Source of the DNA: Clostridia bacterium
GTDB taxonomy: Bacteria > Bacillota > Clostridia > Oscillospirales > Acutalibacteraceae
Reading direction: 5' to 3'
Length of the DNA stretch: 39,575 nucleotides
NCBI GenBank assembly: GCA_017399535.1
Contig: JAFQBX010000003.1
Coordinates: 1-39,575 of the forward strand
In this document: piece by piece, positions 22,230 to 30,684 of the stretch
Layout: each line of letters starts with the position of its first letter
Position numbering within the stretch: position 1 is the first letter of the stretch
Program-made: the position numbers and the translations under genes
The notes under the pieces: model-generated
What the model saw: only the letters and a program-made list of their open reading frames with translations
Told to the model about the DNA's origin: nothing
Database searches by the model: none

Positions 22230-23225
22230 TTATAAACCCACTACCATCTTAATGATGTTTCCACCTTTTATTTTATTACAGATAAACAAACCTATTTTTA
22301 TCAAAACGATCATAATAATTAAACCTATAATGGGAGAAAAAAGAGTTTCAAATATATTATTTGGTATCTTTGAAAACAACCCTTGCAAAAACTGCATGTG
22401 CCAAAGGTATATACAATATGAATAGGTGCCAACTTGTCCAATAAATGTTGCTATTCGGTATTGATTAATTTTATATGCAAACATTGTAATAAGTACGGTT
22501 GATGAAACACAAAAAATCATGGTAACTATATCAAAATATGTATTAATTTTATTTACACACAAAAATATTAACGACGCAATAACAAGCAAAGCGGATACTA
22601 CAAAAACTTTTTTCTTGTTATTCTCTATCCTTTTGTTGATACCGTATCGTCTAATTAAAATTCCTACGCTAAAATAACCTATCCAGTACAACGGATTCAG
22701 ATAATCAGTGAAAAAACCACCATTTATCGTAATTGAAACATCAAATGATGCCAAAGCAAGCGCGACTGCTTGTATTCCAATTAAAGTGTACAAAACAGCA
22801 TTGTATTTATAAATCCACTTAAATATCAATAAAAAAAACGTATATACCACTATGTAGTAAAACCATGTTCCGCTGCCAAAAACCCATTTAAAACATTCAT
22901 ATACACCCAATGGCAGACCAAGCATAAAACCAATAATGTATGTAATTATTGCTGCCAACATCCACGGAATAATAATACGAAAAAGTTTCTTTTTCCAAAA
23001 GATTGCATCATCACCATCATTACGAGAATATAAAAATCCTCCAATAATAAAAAATATTACTACGCCAATACAACTAAACTTGCCCCAAAAAATTGATGCA
23101 ATTTTTGCAATCAAATTAACTTCAGAATACTGAATAACGTGCGCCGAAATTACAGATAAAATCGCAATGCATTTTAAAATATCAATAACCTTGCTCTCTT
23201 CTTTTGTTAATTTATTCAATTGCAT
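22230..23225 (-). CDS. Acyltransferase family 3 membrane protein
   Basis: A 331-aa protein with about ten hydrophobic helices, of the OafA/WecH-like acyltransferase-3 family. These proteins O-acetylate sugars of surface polysaccharides or peptidoglycan. Typical features are the N-terminal IDILKCIAILSVISAHV with the catalytic His (about 29), FFIIGGFLYSR, a central FWKKKLFRIIIPW with conserved Arg, and YCIYLWHMQFL near the end. The DNA is clearly more AT-rich than both neighbours, with many AAA/ATA/TTA codons, which suggests recent acquisition. AAAGGAG lies 8 bases from the ATG. It follows the phosphatase by 37 bp but may be transcribed separately. Confidence 0.8.
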   Translation of the reverse strand: MQLNKLTKEESKVIDILKCIAILSVISAHVIQYSEVNLIAKIASIFWGKFSCIGVVIFFIIGGFLYSRNDGDDAIFWKKKLFRIIIPWMLAAIITYIIGFMLGLPLGVYECFKWVFGSGTWFYYIVVYTFFLLIFKWIYKYNAVLYTLIGIQAVALALASFDVSITINGGFFTDYLNPLYWIGYFSVGILIRRYGINKRIENNKKKVFVVSALLVIASLIFLCVNKINTYFDIVTMIFCVSSTVLITMFAYKINQYRIATFIGQVGTYSYCIYLWHMQFLQGLFSKIPNNIFETLFSPIIGLIIMIVLIKIGLFICNKIKGGNIIKMVVGL

Positions 23226-23262
23226 TTGTTATCTCCTTTAAAACAAATAATAAGCAAATTTT

Positions 23263-23973
23263 TTATCTTCTTATCGGTGTAAACAATCCTGATGATGAAA
23301 TCGGTTCATTCCCTGCGAAAAGATGGGATGTGTCCGAAACAGAAACGAGTCGTGCAATAGCTGTATTTACCTCCGGCTCGTGAATTTCCATAAGCGCAGT
23401 TGTCACCGACGAAGGCGTCAAAAAGACGGTATGCCACATATGAGGTAGCGGCACCCCTGTTAAATGGGCAAGCAGCGCTGTACCAAGTCCGTGGTGGCAG
23501 AAAATAGCTATTGTCTCGTCATTTTCCCTCAAGCTCTCGTCAAAGCGGTAAACGAGTCCTTCACGGATATAGCCGTGGGCCGCAAGCAGCTTGTCAAACT
23601 CGACACAAATCATATCGTAATAGGCAACGACCGACGTATTCTTCCACAAATCCGCATCACGCCAACGGCTGACGTCCATCGCCCTTTCGTCCGACGTCCA
23701 CACCCTCGGCGGAAGATTCCATGGTGCTCCTTTTATTCCCTCTAACCGCGCCTCAAATTCGCGTAGCCAGTCGCAAGTGATTATATCCACGCCAATTTTT
23801 TCAGCAGTTGGCTTTGCGGTCAGTTGGGCTCGTCCGAGGGGTGAACAGTAAATGGTCGAAATGCCCTCGTTTTGAAGACGGAGCGAAAGCAAATCCGCCT
23901 CTCTTTTTCCCTTTTCGGTGAGTCCGTCAATCGAATAATCGGGGTCGCCGTGACGGATAATTAAAACTCGCAT
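23263..23973 (-). CDS. Histidine phosphatase family protein
   Basis: A 236-aa cytoplasmic enzyme of the phosphoglycerate-mutase-like branch. The catalytic motif is LIIRHGDPDYS (4-14) with the phospho-accepting His8. The partner motif CSPLGRAQLTAKPTAEKIG (about 43-61) has the conserved Arg. A second His occurs in IFCHHGLG (about 158-165) and the Glu general acid in LREFEARLEG. The substrate is unknown. It lies 18 bp after radA and shares the cwlD-radA-phosphatase transcript. Confidence 0.85.
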   Translation of the reverse strand: MRVLIIRHGDPDYSIDGLTEKGKREADLLSLRLQNEGISTIYCSPLGRAQLTAKPTAEKIGVDIITCDWLREFEARLEGIKGAPWNLPPRVWTSDERAMDVSRWRDADLWKNTSVVAYYDMICVEFDKLLAAHGYIREGLVYRFDESLRENDETIAIFCHHGLGTALLAHLTGVPLPHMWHTVFLTPSSVTTALMEIHEPEVNTAIARLVSVSDTSHLFAGNEPISSSGLFTPIRR

Positions 23974-23991
23974 TGTATTATTTTTGCTCCC

Positions 23992-25362
23992 TTATTTATT
24001 TGCAATGAGGTCAACCGCCTGACGAATATTGTGAACGCCGATAAGCTGAATCCCGTATTTGTTTTCGCCAATTGATTTGAGACAACGGTAAGGCATTATG
24101 CAGGTTTTAAACCCGAGCCGTGCCGCTTCGGCAACGCGCATTTCGGCGCTCGGTACGGTTCGCACCTCACCTGCAAGTCCCACCTCGCCAAAGGCAACAA
24201 CATCGTCGGGAATAACAAAATCCTTTAACCCCGAAACGAGCGAAAGGGCAACTGCAAGGTCGGTTGCCGGCTCGTCCAGACGGAAGCCGCCGACGATATT
24301 GAGATATGCGTCGAGATTGGAGAAAAAGTAGCCGCAACGCTTTTCCAACACGGCAAGAATGAGATTCATTCGGTTATAGTCAAAGCCGGTGGCCATTCGG
24401 CGCGGATTGCCGAATCCGCTGGCGGTGACAAGTCCCTGAACCTCCGCCAAAATGGGTCGTGACCCCTCTAAAACGCAGGCAACACAGGTGCCGCTGACAT
24501 TCTCGGGGCGACCCGAAAGAAGCATTTTGGACGGGTTTTCGACCTCGAAAAGTCCCTTGTCACGCATTTCGAATACGCCGATTTCGTTAGTAGAGCCAAA
24601 TCGATTTTTTACCGCACGTAACAGACGATATGTAAGATTGCGGTCGCCCTCGAAATACAGAACGGCGTCTACGATATGCTCCATTACCTTCGGTCCCGCA
24701 ATCGACCCCTCTTTATTAACGTGGCCAATGACAAAAATCGGGATGTCGCTCGATTTTGCCGTGCGAAGAAGCATATTGGTACATTCGCGCACCTGAGTCA
24801 CCGAACCGGGTGACGAATTAAGGTCGGAGAGCGACATGGTTTGAATTGAGTCGATTATTACAAGGTCGGGCTTCGTTTGGCGGACGTATTCACAGACGGT
24901 TTGTACATCGGTTTGAGCCATTATTGACAAATTTTCGGTGTCAACGCAAAGCCGTTCGGCGCGTAATTTTATCTGGCGCTGAGATTCCTCGCCCGATACG
25001 TAGAGAATCTGCATAGTCTTGCCCAGATGCTGACAGATTTGAAGCATCATTGTCGATTTACCTATTCCGGGATCACCGCCGAGAAGGACGAGCGACCCTT
25101 TTACAATGCCGCCGCCGAGCACTCGGTCAAGCTCTCCTACCCCGGTGTGATAACGATGCTCGTCATCGACGCCGATGTCGCGGAGTCGACTTGCATTAAA
25201 TTCGCCACCGATGGCAACCCTTGATTTTTCCTTTACGGGTGTGGGGGCAACAATCTCTTCATTCAGCGTTCCCCATTCGCCGCAATTGGGGCATTTTCCG
25301 TACCAGCCGAGACTTTCGGCTCCGCATTCGGAACAAATATACACCGTCTTTGCCTTTGCCAT
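23992..25362 (-). CDS. radA: DNA repair protein RadA
   Basis: This RecA-like ATPase promotes branch migration in homologous recombination. The 456-aa protein has the N-terminal zinc finger C10-x2-C13...C24-x2-C27 (CSECGAESLGWYGKCPNC), Walker A GGDPGIGKST (95-104), the RadA-specific KNRFGSTNE (about 255), and a C-terminal Lon-protease-like domain with GEVGLAGEVR. It is second in the transcript with cwlD (9 bp gap) before it and the histidine phosphatase after. The usual neighbour disA is absent here. Confidence 0.97.
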   Translation of the reverse strand: MAKAKTVYICSECGAESLGWYGKCPNCGEWGTLNEEIVAPTPVKEKSRVAIGGEFNASRLRDIGVDDEHRYHTGVGELDRVLGGGIVKGSLVLLGGDPGIGKSTMMLQICQHLGKTMQILYVSGEESQRQIKLRAERLCVDTENLSIMAQTDVQTVCEYVRQTKPDLVIIDSIQTMSLSDLNSSPGSVTQVRECTNMLLRTAKSSDIPIFVIGHVNKEGSIAGPKVMEHIVDAVLYFEGDRNLTYRLLRAVKNRFGSTNEIGVFEMRDKGLFEVENPSKMLLSGRPENVSGTCVACVLEGSRPILAEVQGLVTASGFGNPRRMATGFDYNRMNLILAVLEKRCGYFFSNLDAYLNIVGGFRLDEPATDLAVALSLVSGLKDFVIPDDVVAFGEVGLAGEVRTVPSAEMRVAEAARLGFKTCIMPYRCLKSIGENKYGIQLIGVHNIRQAVDLIANK

Positions 25363-25371
25363 TCCTAATTT

Positions 25372-26076
25372 TCAGCTCCCGTTAATATAGTTATTGAGTC
25401 CCGATGAAATCGCAAATGCCAACTTCATCTGATATTCCTCATTCTTTAAATTCACTAGGTCGTCGCGATTGGATAAAAAGCCGCATTCGATTAAAACGGC
25501 CGTTACCTTTGCGTTATATATCAAAAAAACGTCGTCGGTGCAGGGCTTTATCACCCTTTTGTTATCGGTTTGAAGTGCGCAGATTGACGACTGAATCGAC
25601 TCGGCAAGCTCCTTTGAGCCGTCGGTCGATCTGCAATAAAACATTTGTGCTCCGTGGCAGTATGATGCCGAAAAATTATTCTGATGAACCGAAAGATAAA
25701 TGCTGTCGGGGTGCGATTGCATCACCGAATAGCGATACATTATGTCGGCTTTTTTCTTTTGACGGGTGGTTTGACCGCCGTCGCCGAGTGAGCAATCGGT
25801 ATCGCGCAGCATTATCACGTCGTAACCGTAAAAGGTTAAAAAATCCCGCAGTTTTAGTGAAACGGCGAGGTTAATATCCTTCTCTGCCGTGCCGTCGTCG
25901 GCCACTGCGCCGCCGTCAAAGCCGCCGTGACCTGCGTCGATTATAATGGTTTTTCGCGTGGATTTGTCGGCTTTTTTGCTTATATTTTGGGCGGCGGAAA
26001 GGCAAAACGCCGTAAAAACAGCCGCCAAAATCACCGCAACAGTATTCCTTAAATACGTGATTTTCACTTTTTTCAT
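25372..26076 (-). CDS. cwlD: N-acetylmuramoyl-L-alanine amidase, CwlD-like
   Basis: An Amidase_3 zinc enzyme of about 234 aa with an N-terminal signal anchor (about 10-30), acting outside the membrane. Zinc ligands are His in IIIDAGHGGFDGG, Glu in GTAEKDINL and His in YLSVHQNNF; the catalytic Glu is in VLIECGFLSN. Length and the single signal helix match CwlD, which in Bacillus starts muramic-lactam formation in spore cortex. Another sporulation or cell-wall amidase cannot be ruled out. Start options are GTG at 26079 and ATG at 26076; GAGGTG overlaps them closely. A promoter lies at 26114-26142. Confidence 0.85.
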   Translation of the reverse strand: MKKVKITYLRNTVAVILAAVFTAFCLSAAQNISKKADKSTRKTIIIDAGHGGFDGGAVADDGTAEKDINLAVSLKLRDFLTFYGYDVIMLRDTDCSLGDGGQTTRQKKKADIMYRYSVMQSHPDSIYLSVHQNNFSASYCHGAQMFYCRSTDGSKELAESIQSSICALQTDNKRVIKPCTDDVFLIYNAKVTAVLIECGFLSNRDDLVNLKNEEYQMKLAFAISSGLNNYINGS

Positions 26077-26113
26077 CACCTCATACTAAATGTATGCGGT
26101 GTGTATTTAATAA

Positions 26114-26142
26114 ATTATAACATACATATCCCCTCTTGTCAT
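26114..26142 (-). promoter_or_regulatory. Promoter of cwlD-radA operon
   Basis: On the minus strand: ATGACA (26142-26137), a 17-bp spacer and TATAAT (26119-26114). A short hairpin (CATAC/GTATG, 26082-26096) covers the region next to the ribosome binding site. Confidence 0.55.
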
Positions 26143-26156
26143 CATTTTTTAGACAC

Positions 26157-26188
26157 AAAAAAGACCTGAAATAAACAGGTCTTTTTTC
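26157..26188 (-). terminator. Terminator after metA
   Basis: AAAAAAGACCTG and CAGGTCTTTTTT are perfect complements around AAATAAA. It closes the T-box metY-metA operon and can act in both directions. Confidence 0.85.
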
Positions 26189-26190
26189 AT

Positions 26191-27108
26191 TTACTTTATT
26201 TCGTTCAGGTCGTATGGGGTTGTCTGATATACAATATAATTGAGCCAGTTTGAATAAAGCAGGTTTGCATGGGCTCGCCATCTGACGACTGGCAGCTTTC
26301 GGTCGTCGTCATTGGGAAAGTAATTTTTCGGCTTTTCGATGGATTTGCCTGCCTCTTTATCACGGACGTACTCATTTTTGAGCGTGTCGGGGTCGTATTC
26401 GGAATGACCTGTGATAAATACCTGCTTACCCTTTTTGGTCATAATGGCGTAGATGCCCGCTTCCTTGCTTTCGGCGAGGATTTTGAGCTCCTTGTGCGCC
26501 TTTATATCCGCCTTTGAAATAGTCGTGTGGCGGGAATGCGGTGCGTAAAACACGTCGTCAAAGCCGCGGAAAAGTATCGACCGCTTGTATGACACGCTAT
26601 GCTCAAACACGCCAAACATCTTTTTATCAAGGGGCTGCTTATCGATGCCAAAATGGTAATACAGTCCTGCCTGAGCTCCCCAGCAGATGTGGAAGGTGCT
26701 GTGAACGTGCTTTTTTGTCCATTCCATAATTTCGCAAAGCTCGTCCCAGTATTCCACCTCTTCGAATTTGAGATGCTCGACGGGGGCTCCGGTGATAATC
26801 ATTCCGTCGTAATTTTTATGACGAACATCATCAAAGGTCTTATAAAACGAGAGCAGATGCTCGGCTGCCGTATTCTTTGACTGATGCGACTTTGTATGAA
26901 TGAGTTCGAGCTCAACCTGAAGCGGTGTATTGCCCAATAATCGAGAAAGCTGCGTTTCTGTTTCAATCTTTTTCGGCATGAGGTTGAGAACCAAAATGCG
27001 CAAGGGTCGAATATCCTGCGACGTTGCTCGTGTATCGGTCATGACAAAGATATTTTCGTCATTGAGCGTCTTTACCGCGGGTAAATCGTTGGGTATTCTG
27101 ATAGGCAT
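26191..27108 (-). CDS. metA: Homoserine O-acetyltransferase, MetA family
   Basis: This enzyme acylates homoserine in the first committed step of methionine synthesis. The 305-aa length is exact for the family. Catalytic C142 is in [11 protein letters not shown]235 and E237 are in ITGHSEYD. Residue 111 is Glu ([11 protein letters not shown]). In characterised MetA proteins Glu111 selects acetyl-CoA and Gly111 succinyl-CoA, so the product should be O-acetylhomoserine. This fits the next enzyme, MetY, encoded 36 bp upstream in the same operon. MetA is often annotated as succinyltransferase, which would be misleading here. Confidence 0.95.
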   Translation of the reverse strand: MPIRIPNDLPAVKTLNDENIFVMTDTRATSQDIRPLRILVLNLMPKKIETETQLSRLLGNTPLQVELELIHTKSHQSKNTAAEHLLSFYKTFDDVRHKNYDGMIITGAPVEHLKFEEVEYWDELCEIMEWTKKHVHSTFHICWGAQAGLYYHFGIDKQPLDKKMFGVFEHSVSYKRSILFRGFDDVFYAPHSRHTTISKADIKAHKELKILAESKEAGIYAIMTKKGKQVFITGHSEYDPDTLKNEYVRDKEAGKSIEKPKNYFPNDDDRKLPVVRWRAHANLLYSNWLNYIVYQTTPYDLNEIK

Positions 27109-27144
27109 AAAACCGCCTCCTTTACTGTGTTTTTGATTATAAAA

Positions 27145-28425
27145 TTAGATATTGTCGAGCGCCTGGCTAATGTCGGCGATGAGGTCGTCGGCATTTTCGA
27201 TACCGCAGGAGAAACGAACGAGGTCGGGTGATACTCCTGCCGCTTCGAGCTCTGCATCGGTCATCTGGCGGTGGGTTGCACTTGCGGGGTGGAGACAGCA
27301 GGTACGCGCATCGGCAACGTGGGTTTCGATTGCGGCGAGTTTGAGTCCTGCCATGAATTTTTCGGCGGCGGCTCTGCCACCCTTTACGCCGAAGCTAACT
27401 ACGCCACAGCTGCCGTTCGGCATATATTTCTGAGCCAAATCATAGTATTTGTCGCCTTCGAGGGACGGGTATCTAACCCACTCGATGCGATCATCGTTTT
27501 TAAGAAATGTTGCTACTGCAAGAGCATTTTCACAGTGACGTTTCATACGGACGTGCAAGCTTTCGAGTCCCATATTGAGCAGGAATGCACTCTGCGGCGA
27601 CTGGACAGAGCCGAGGTCGCGCATAAGCTGTGCGGTCGCCTTTGTAATATACGCGCCTTCGAGTCCGAAGCGCTCGGTATAGGTTACGCCGTGATAGCTT
27701 TCGTCCGGTGTGCAGAGTCCGGCGAACTTTTCGGGATATTTAGTCCAATCGAACTTACCGCTATCTACGATACAGCCGCCTACTGCGGCTCCGTGACCGT
27801 CCATATACTTTGTAGTCGAATGGGTAACGATATCGGCTCCCCATTCAATCGGGCGGCAGTTTACCGGCGTTGCAAAGGTATTATCGATAATAAGCGGTAC
27901 TCCGTGAGCGTGGGCAACCTTTGCAAACTTTTCGATATCGAGAACGTTAAGTGCAGGATTAGCCACAGTTTCGCCAAACATCGCCTTTGTATTCGGGCGG
28001 AAGGCGGCATTAAGCTCCTCCTCGCTGGCATCGGGTGAAACGAAGGTGAATTCGATGCCCATACGGCTCATTGTTACAGCAAAAAGATTGTATGTACCGC
28101 CATAAATTGCCGACGAAGCGACAACGTGGTCGCCGCAGGATGCGATATTAAAAACGGCATAGAATGACGCCGCCTGACCCGATGAGGTAAGCATTGCCGC
28201 TGTACCGCCCTCCATTTCGCAAATCTTTGCCGCTACGTGATCGCAGGTCGGATTCTGAAGTCGGGAATAGAAATAGCCGCTTGCTTCCAGGTCAAAAAGC
28301 TTTGCCATTTCGGGACTTGATTCGTACTTAAATGTTGTGCTCTGGATAATCGGAATTTGACGGGGTTCGCCATTTTTTGGCGTATAGCCGCCCTGAACGC
28401 ATTTGGTTTCGATTTTATAACTCAT
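27145..28425 (-). CDS. metY: O-acetylhomoserine sulfhydrylase
   Basis: This PLP enzyme joins O-acetylhomoserine with sulfide to give homocysteine, bypassing cystathionine. The 426-aa length fits. Motifs are IPIIQSTTFKYES, YSRLQNPTCD, TSSGQAASFYA, the NPALNVLDI stretch and the PLP-lysine region THSTTKYMDGHGAAVGG. A C-terminal HVADARTCCLHPASATHRQM is characteristic of MetY. The ATG at 28425 is preceded by GAGGTG about 9 bases away. The gene follows a long T-box leader that senses uncharged tRNA-Met, and is cotranscribed with metA. Confidence 0.95.
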   Translation of the reverse strand: MSYKIETKCVQGGYTPKNGEPRQIPIIQSTTFKYESSPEMAKLFDLEASGYFYSRLQNPTCDHVAAKICEMEGGTAAMLTSSGQAASFYAVFNIASCGDHVVASSAIYGGTYNLFAVTMSRMGIEFTFVSPDASEEELNAAFRPNTKAMFGETVANPALNVLDIEKFAKVAHAHGVPLIIDNTFATPVNCRPIEWGADIVTHSTTKYMDGHGAAVGGCIVDSGKFDWTKYPEKFAGLCTPDESYHGVTYTERFGLEGAYITKATAQLMRDLGSVQSPQSAFLLNMGLESLHVRMKRHCENALAVATFLKNDDRIEWVRYPSLEGDKYYDLAQKYMPNGSCGVVSFGVKGGRAAAEKFMAGLKLAAIETHVADARTCCLHPASATHRQMTDAELEAAGVSPDLVRFSCGIENADDLIADISQALDNI

Positions 28426-28464
28426 ATTCTTTTTCACCTCATAAAAAAGTGTAATTTATCTAAC

Positions 28465-28770
28465 AAAAAAAGCGCACTCGTCCAACGACACCGAAACACA
28501 TATTCTTTCGATGCGATAATAAGGACGAAACTGCGCGCTTCGTGTTACCACCTTAATTCGTCCGTTTCCTCGCGAAAAGGGACCTCTGCGGGTACTAGCA
28601 TACCCTGACGCTGTAATGGGCGTTCCCATCGTAATCTATGCAAAGAAATTGCAGTCGGTACGCGGCTCCGAGACCATTTTGAGTATCAAAAAGCGTACTT
28701 CTTTTCAGCTACCGAAGCTCTCTTTTTAAACGCCTTTGTAATACCTACTCTTCTCTTCACAGCCATTTTT
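28465..28770 (-). promoter_or_regulatory. T-box leader specific for tRNA-Met
   Basis: The T-box core reads AAGGTGGTAACACG on the minus strand (28554-28541), with the UGGU bulge that pairs with a tRNA ending ACCA. A stem-I with AGAGTAG and AGAGAGC elements lies upstream. The codon-sized ATG at 28677-28675 lies on the 3' side of the specifier loop. The terminator (GCGC..CGTCC / GGACG..GCGC plus seven T's at about 28465-28471) competes with the antiterminator. Low charged tRNA-Met would allow metY-metA transcription. Confidence 0.9.
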
Positions 28771-28782
28771 CATTTGGTTGTC

Positions 28783-28811
28783 ATTATACTATGCCAAGCA
28801 GCTTTTGTCAA
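28783..28811 (-). promoter_or_regulatory. Consensus promoter of the T-box metY-metA operon
   Basis: On the minus strand: TTGACA (28811-28806), a 17-bp spacer and TATAAT (28788-28783). Both hexamers are perfect, fitting a constitutive start controlled later by the T-box. Confidence 0.85.
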
Positions 28812-28826
28812 CTGTTTTTGACGTGT

Positions 28827-29564
28827 TTATCCCTCGTATTCGTAAACGTCCATATATCTGAGCTTAAACAGATTGATTTCGTGCAGGTGGTCGATTCTCT
28901 TTTTTGTTTCGGCATCGGGCTCGATTCCCTCGCGGATATATTTATCGAGGGTTTCGTAGGTGAAGCCGAGCTTGTCCTCGTCGGTTTGACCGCAAAGTCC
29001 GTCAATTGGCGGCTTTTTGACGAATTTTTCGGGCAGACCGAGGTAGCTTCCGATGGCGATTACCTCGCCCACGGTGAAATTGGAAAGGGGTGCAAAATCG
29101 CCTACGCTGTCGCCGTAGCGGGTTGAGTAGCCGACCCAATCCTCCGACAGATTGCAGGTGTTCGCCACGCGACCATTCTGCGACTGGGCTACGGCGTAAA
29201 CGGTAGCCATTCTGACCCTTGCAGGAAGGTTAAAGCGTGACTGGTCGGTGATTTCCATTGTAGCGGCAATTTCGTCGGTAATTGCGGCAACAGCAGGACC
29301 AACGTTTACAGTATAGTTTCTGATTCCGAGAAATTCGCAAAGCTCGATTGAATAATCGATGTCGCTCTGTATCCCTTGCGGCATGAGAACGCCGATTACC
29401 CTATCCTTTCCGAGTGCGGCTACACAAAGTGCGGCCACTACCGAGCTATCCTTTCCGCCCGAAATGCCAAGCACCGCGTTACAGTCCTTGCCATTCTTTG
29501 CGAACCATTCTCTGATCCAGTTTATGCAACCGTTTGTTGCCTTTTCTACGTCGAAATTATACAT
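28827..29564 (-). CDS. nadE: NAD synthetase, ammonia-dependent type
   Basis: This enzyme makes NAD from nicotinate adenine dinucleotide, ATP and ammonia. The 245-aa protein is the short form without a glutaminase domain. The N-type ATP pyrophosphatase P-loop is GISGGKDSS (33-41). RVRMATVYAVAQ, GTxNLSE-like NTCNLSEDWVGYSTRYGDSVGDFAPL, and KKPPIDGLCGQTDEDKLGF are family motifs. It follows a membrane protein gene by 22 bp, with only a weak AAGG site. It ends just before the T-box promoter without an evident terminator. Confidence 0.95.
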   Translation of the reverse strand: MYNFDVEKATNGCINWIREWFAKNGKDCNAVLGISGGKDSSVVAALCVAALGKDRVIGVLMPQGIQSDIDYSIELCEFLGIRNYTVNVGPAVAAITDEIAATMEITDQSRFNLPARVRMATVYAVAQSQNGRVANTCNLSEDWVGYSTRYGDSVGDFAPLSNFTVGEVIAIGSYLGLPEKFVKKPPIDGLCGQTDEDKLGFTYETLDKYIREGIEPDAETKKRIDHLHEINLFKLRYMDVYEYEG

Positions 29565-29586
29565 TTTTTCGTCAACCTTTATTTTT

Positions 29587-30144
29587 TTATTTATCGCGTG
29601 GCTTTCTGAGTCCCATTTGTTCGGTAAAGGAAATTCGTGCCAAGCCCATTCGGTAGCCGAGCGCGTAAACCACCGGCTCGGTAAATACAGTCAGCGCCAT
29701 CACTATAACGGCAAACAAACTCTGCTCGGTTATGGTGAGGGTTGAGGGTAAAAGCGTCTGGCACAAGGAGAAATAGGGCGAATTTATCATTCTGAATATA
29801 GACAGATATATCGGCGGCACTATCGAAAAACGAGCCAAAATCAGCGCAACCGAGCAAAGAATATACGGCACCGATACAATTAGTCCGATTTTCAGTCCCT
29901 TTAATTCGTCGCGTTTAATATGTCCGTAATTTATGCGGTTATAGTCATTAAAGCCAACGTCGAAAATTCGCAAATATGGTAAAACAAGTATTATCCCCAA
30001 GCAAAACATCTGCGCCAAAATAACGCCAAGCTTATTATTTAAAATAGCAACAAGCGAGGTGGATACAATGAGGCACATTATTCTATACGCAAGTGACCAG
30101 ATGAACATTCTGATACTGTAAAAACCGATACCGCTTTTATTCAT
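29587..30144 (-). CDS. Unassigned polytopic membrane protein
   Basis: A 185-aa protein with about four or five hydrophobic helices (about 10-33, 36-58, 88-108 and 140-165). A polar loop (FNDYNRINYGHIKRDELKG) lies between the second and third. I do not recognise the family. The ending MGLRKPRDK is basic. AAAGGA lies 7 bases before the ATG. It has its own promoter (TTGATA/TATAAT at 30184-30212) and leads into nadE 22 bp later. No functional link to NAD metabolism is visible. Confidence 0.65.
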   Translation of the reverse strand: MNKSGIGFYSIRMFIWSLAYRIMCLIVSTSLVAILNNKLGVILAQMFCLGIILVLPYLRIFDVGFNDYNRINYGHIKRDELKGLKIGLIVSVPYILCSVALILARFSIVPPIYLSIFRMINSPYFSLCQTLLPSTLTITEQSLFAVIVMALTVFTEPVVYALGYRMGLARISFTEQMGLRKPRDK

Positions 30145-30183
30145 TTTGCCGTCCTTTTCCTTTTTTTACATCAAATTTATTTA

Positions 30184-30212
30184 ATTATACCACCTTATTA
30201 CCGCTATATCAA
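30184..30212 (-). promoter_or_regulatory. Promoter before the membrane protein and nadE
   Basis: On the minus strand: TTGATA (30212-30207), a 17-bp spacer and TATAAT (30189-30184). It slightly overlaps the end of the TIGR04086 gene. Confidence 0.65.
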
Positions 30213-30616
30213 ATCATTTTTCGCTTTGCCGCTGAATTTACCCCCAAAATGCCGCCAAGCGCTCCCGAAAGGGTCATTACGATAAATTTGAGGAGGGTAA
30301 ATGCGGTGAGCGGTCCCTCGGACGCAAAAAGGGATACCATAAGCGTAATTGCAAACATGGTAAAGCCGGTAAGTGCGCCGATTATTATTCCCTGCTCACG
30401 CATTGTTTTTGCCGCGGCAACTGCGCCGACAAAGGAGCCGAGTCCCGACGCAGCCAAGGCAATCGGCATTGCGGCCGTTTTTGGCATATCGCGGATAACG
30501 AAAAAGAGTGCGCTTATTAAAATTACGGCGGCGGTGACGATAACGGCGGTAACAGTTCCGACAATAAGCGGTCGTATGTACCTGTTCTGTGGGTCTGACT
30601 TTCTCTTTCTGTTCAT
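30209..30616 (-). CDS. TIGR04086 family membrane protein
   Basis: A 135-aa protein with a basic, polar N-terminus (MNRKRKSDPQNRY) and four hydrophobic helices (about 17-42, 48-68, 74-96 and 105-125). This matches the TIGR04086/YrzE-like family, small Gly/Ala-rich membrane proteins often encoded beside yajC in Clostridia. No function is established. It follows yajC on the same strand. Its ribosome binding site GGGAGG lies within the 3' arm of the hairpin that ends the yajC message (30626-30665), so expression may be tied to that structure. Confidence 0.75.
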   Translation of the reverse strand: MNRKRKSDPQNRYIRPLIVGTVTAVIVTAAVILISALFFVIRDMPKTAAMPIALAASGLGSFVGAVAAAKTMREQGIIIGALTGFTMFAITLMVSLFASEGPLTAFTLLKFIVMTLSGALGGILGVNSAAKRKMI

Positions 30617-30625
30617 ATAAAAAAC

Positions 30626-30665
30626 CTCCCGAATATACTTTCGTTTATAAAAGCATATTCGGGAG
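30626..30665 (-). terminator. yajC terminator overlapping next gene's RBS
   Basis: On the minus strand CTCCCGAATAT and ATATTCGGGAG pair perfectly, with inner pairs (GCTTT/AAAG), followed by GTTTTTTATATG. The 3' arm ends in GGGAGG, the Shine-Dalgarno sequence of the TIGR04086 gene whose ATG is 8 bases later. Confidence 0.7.
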
Positions 30666-30684
30666 ATAAATTGATTATGTCGGA

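Noticed and set aside
27271-28038. Open frame of 255 codons on the plus strand
   Set aside because: It is antisense to metY, whose PLP motifs are intact, and its product shows no family features.
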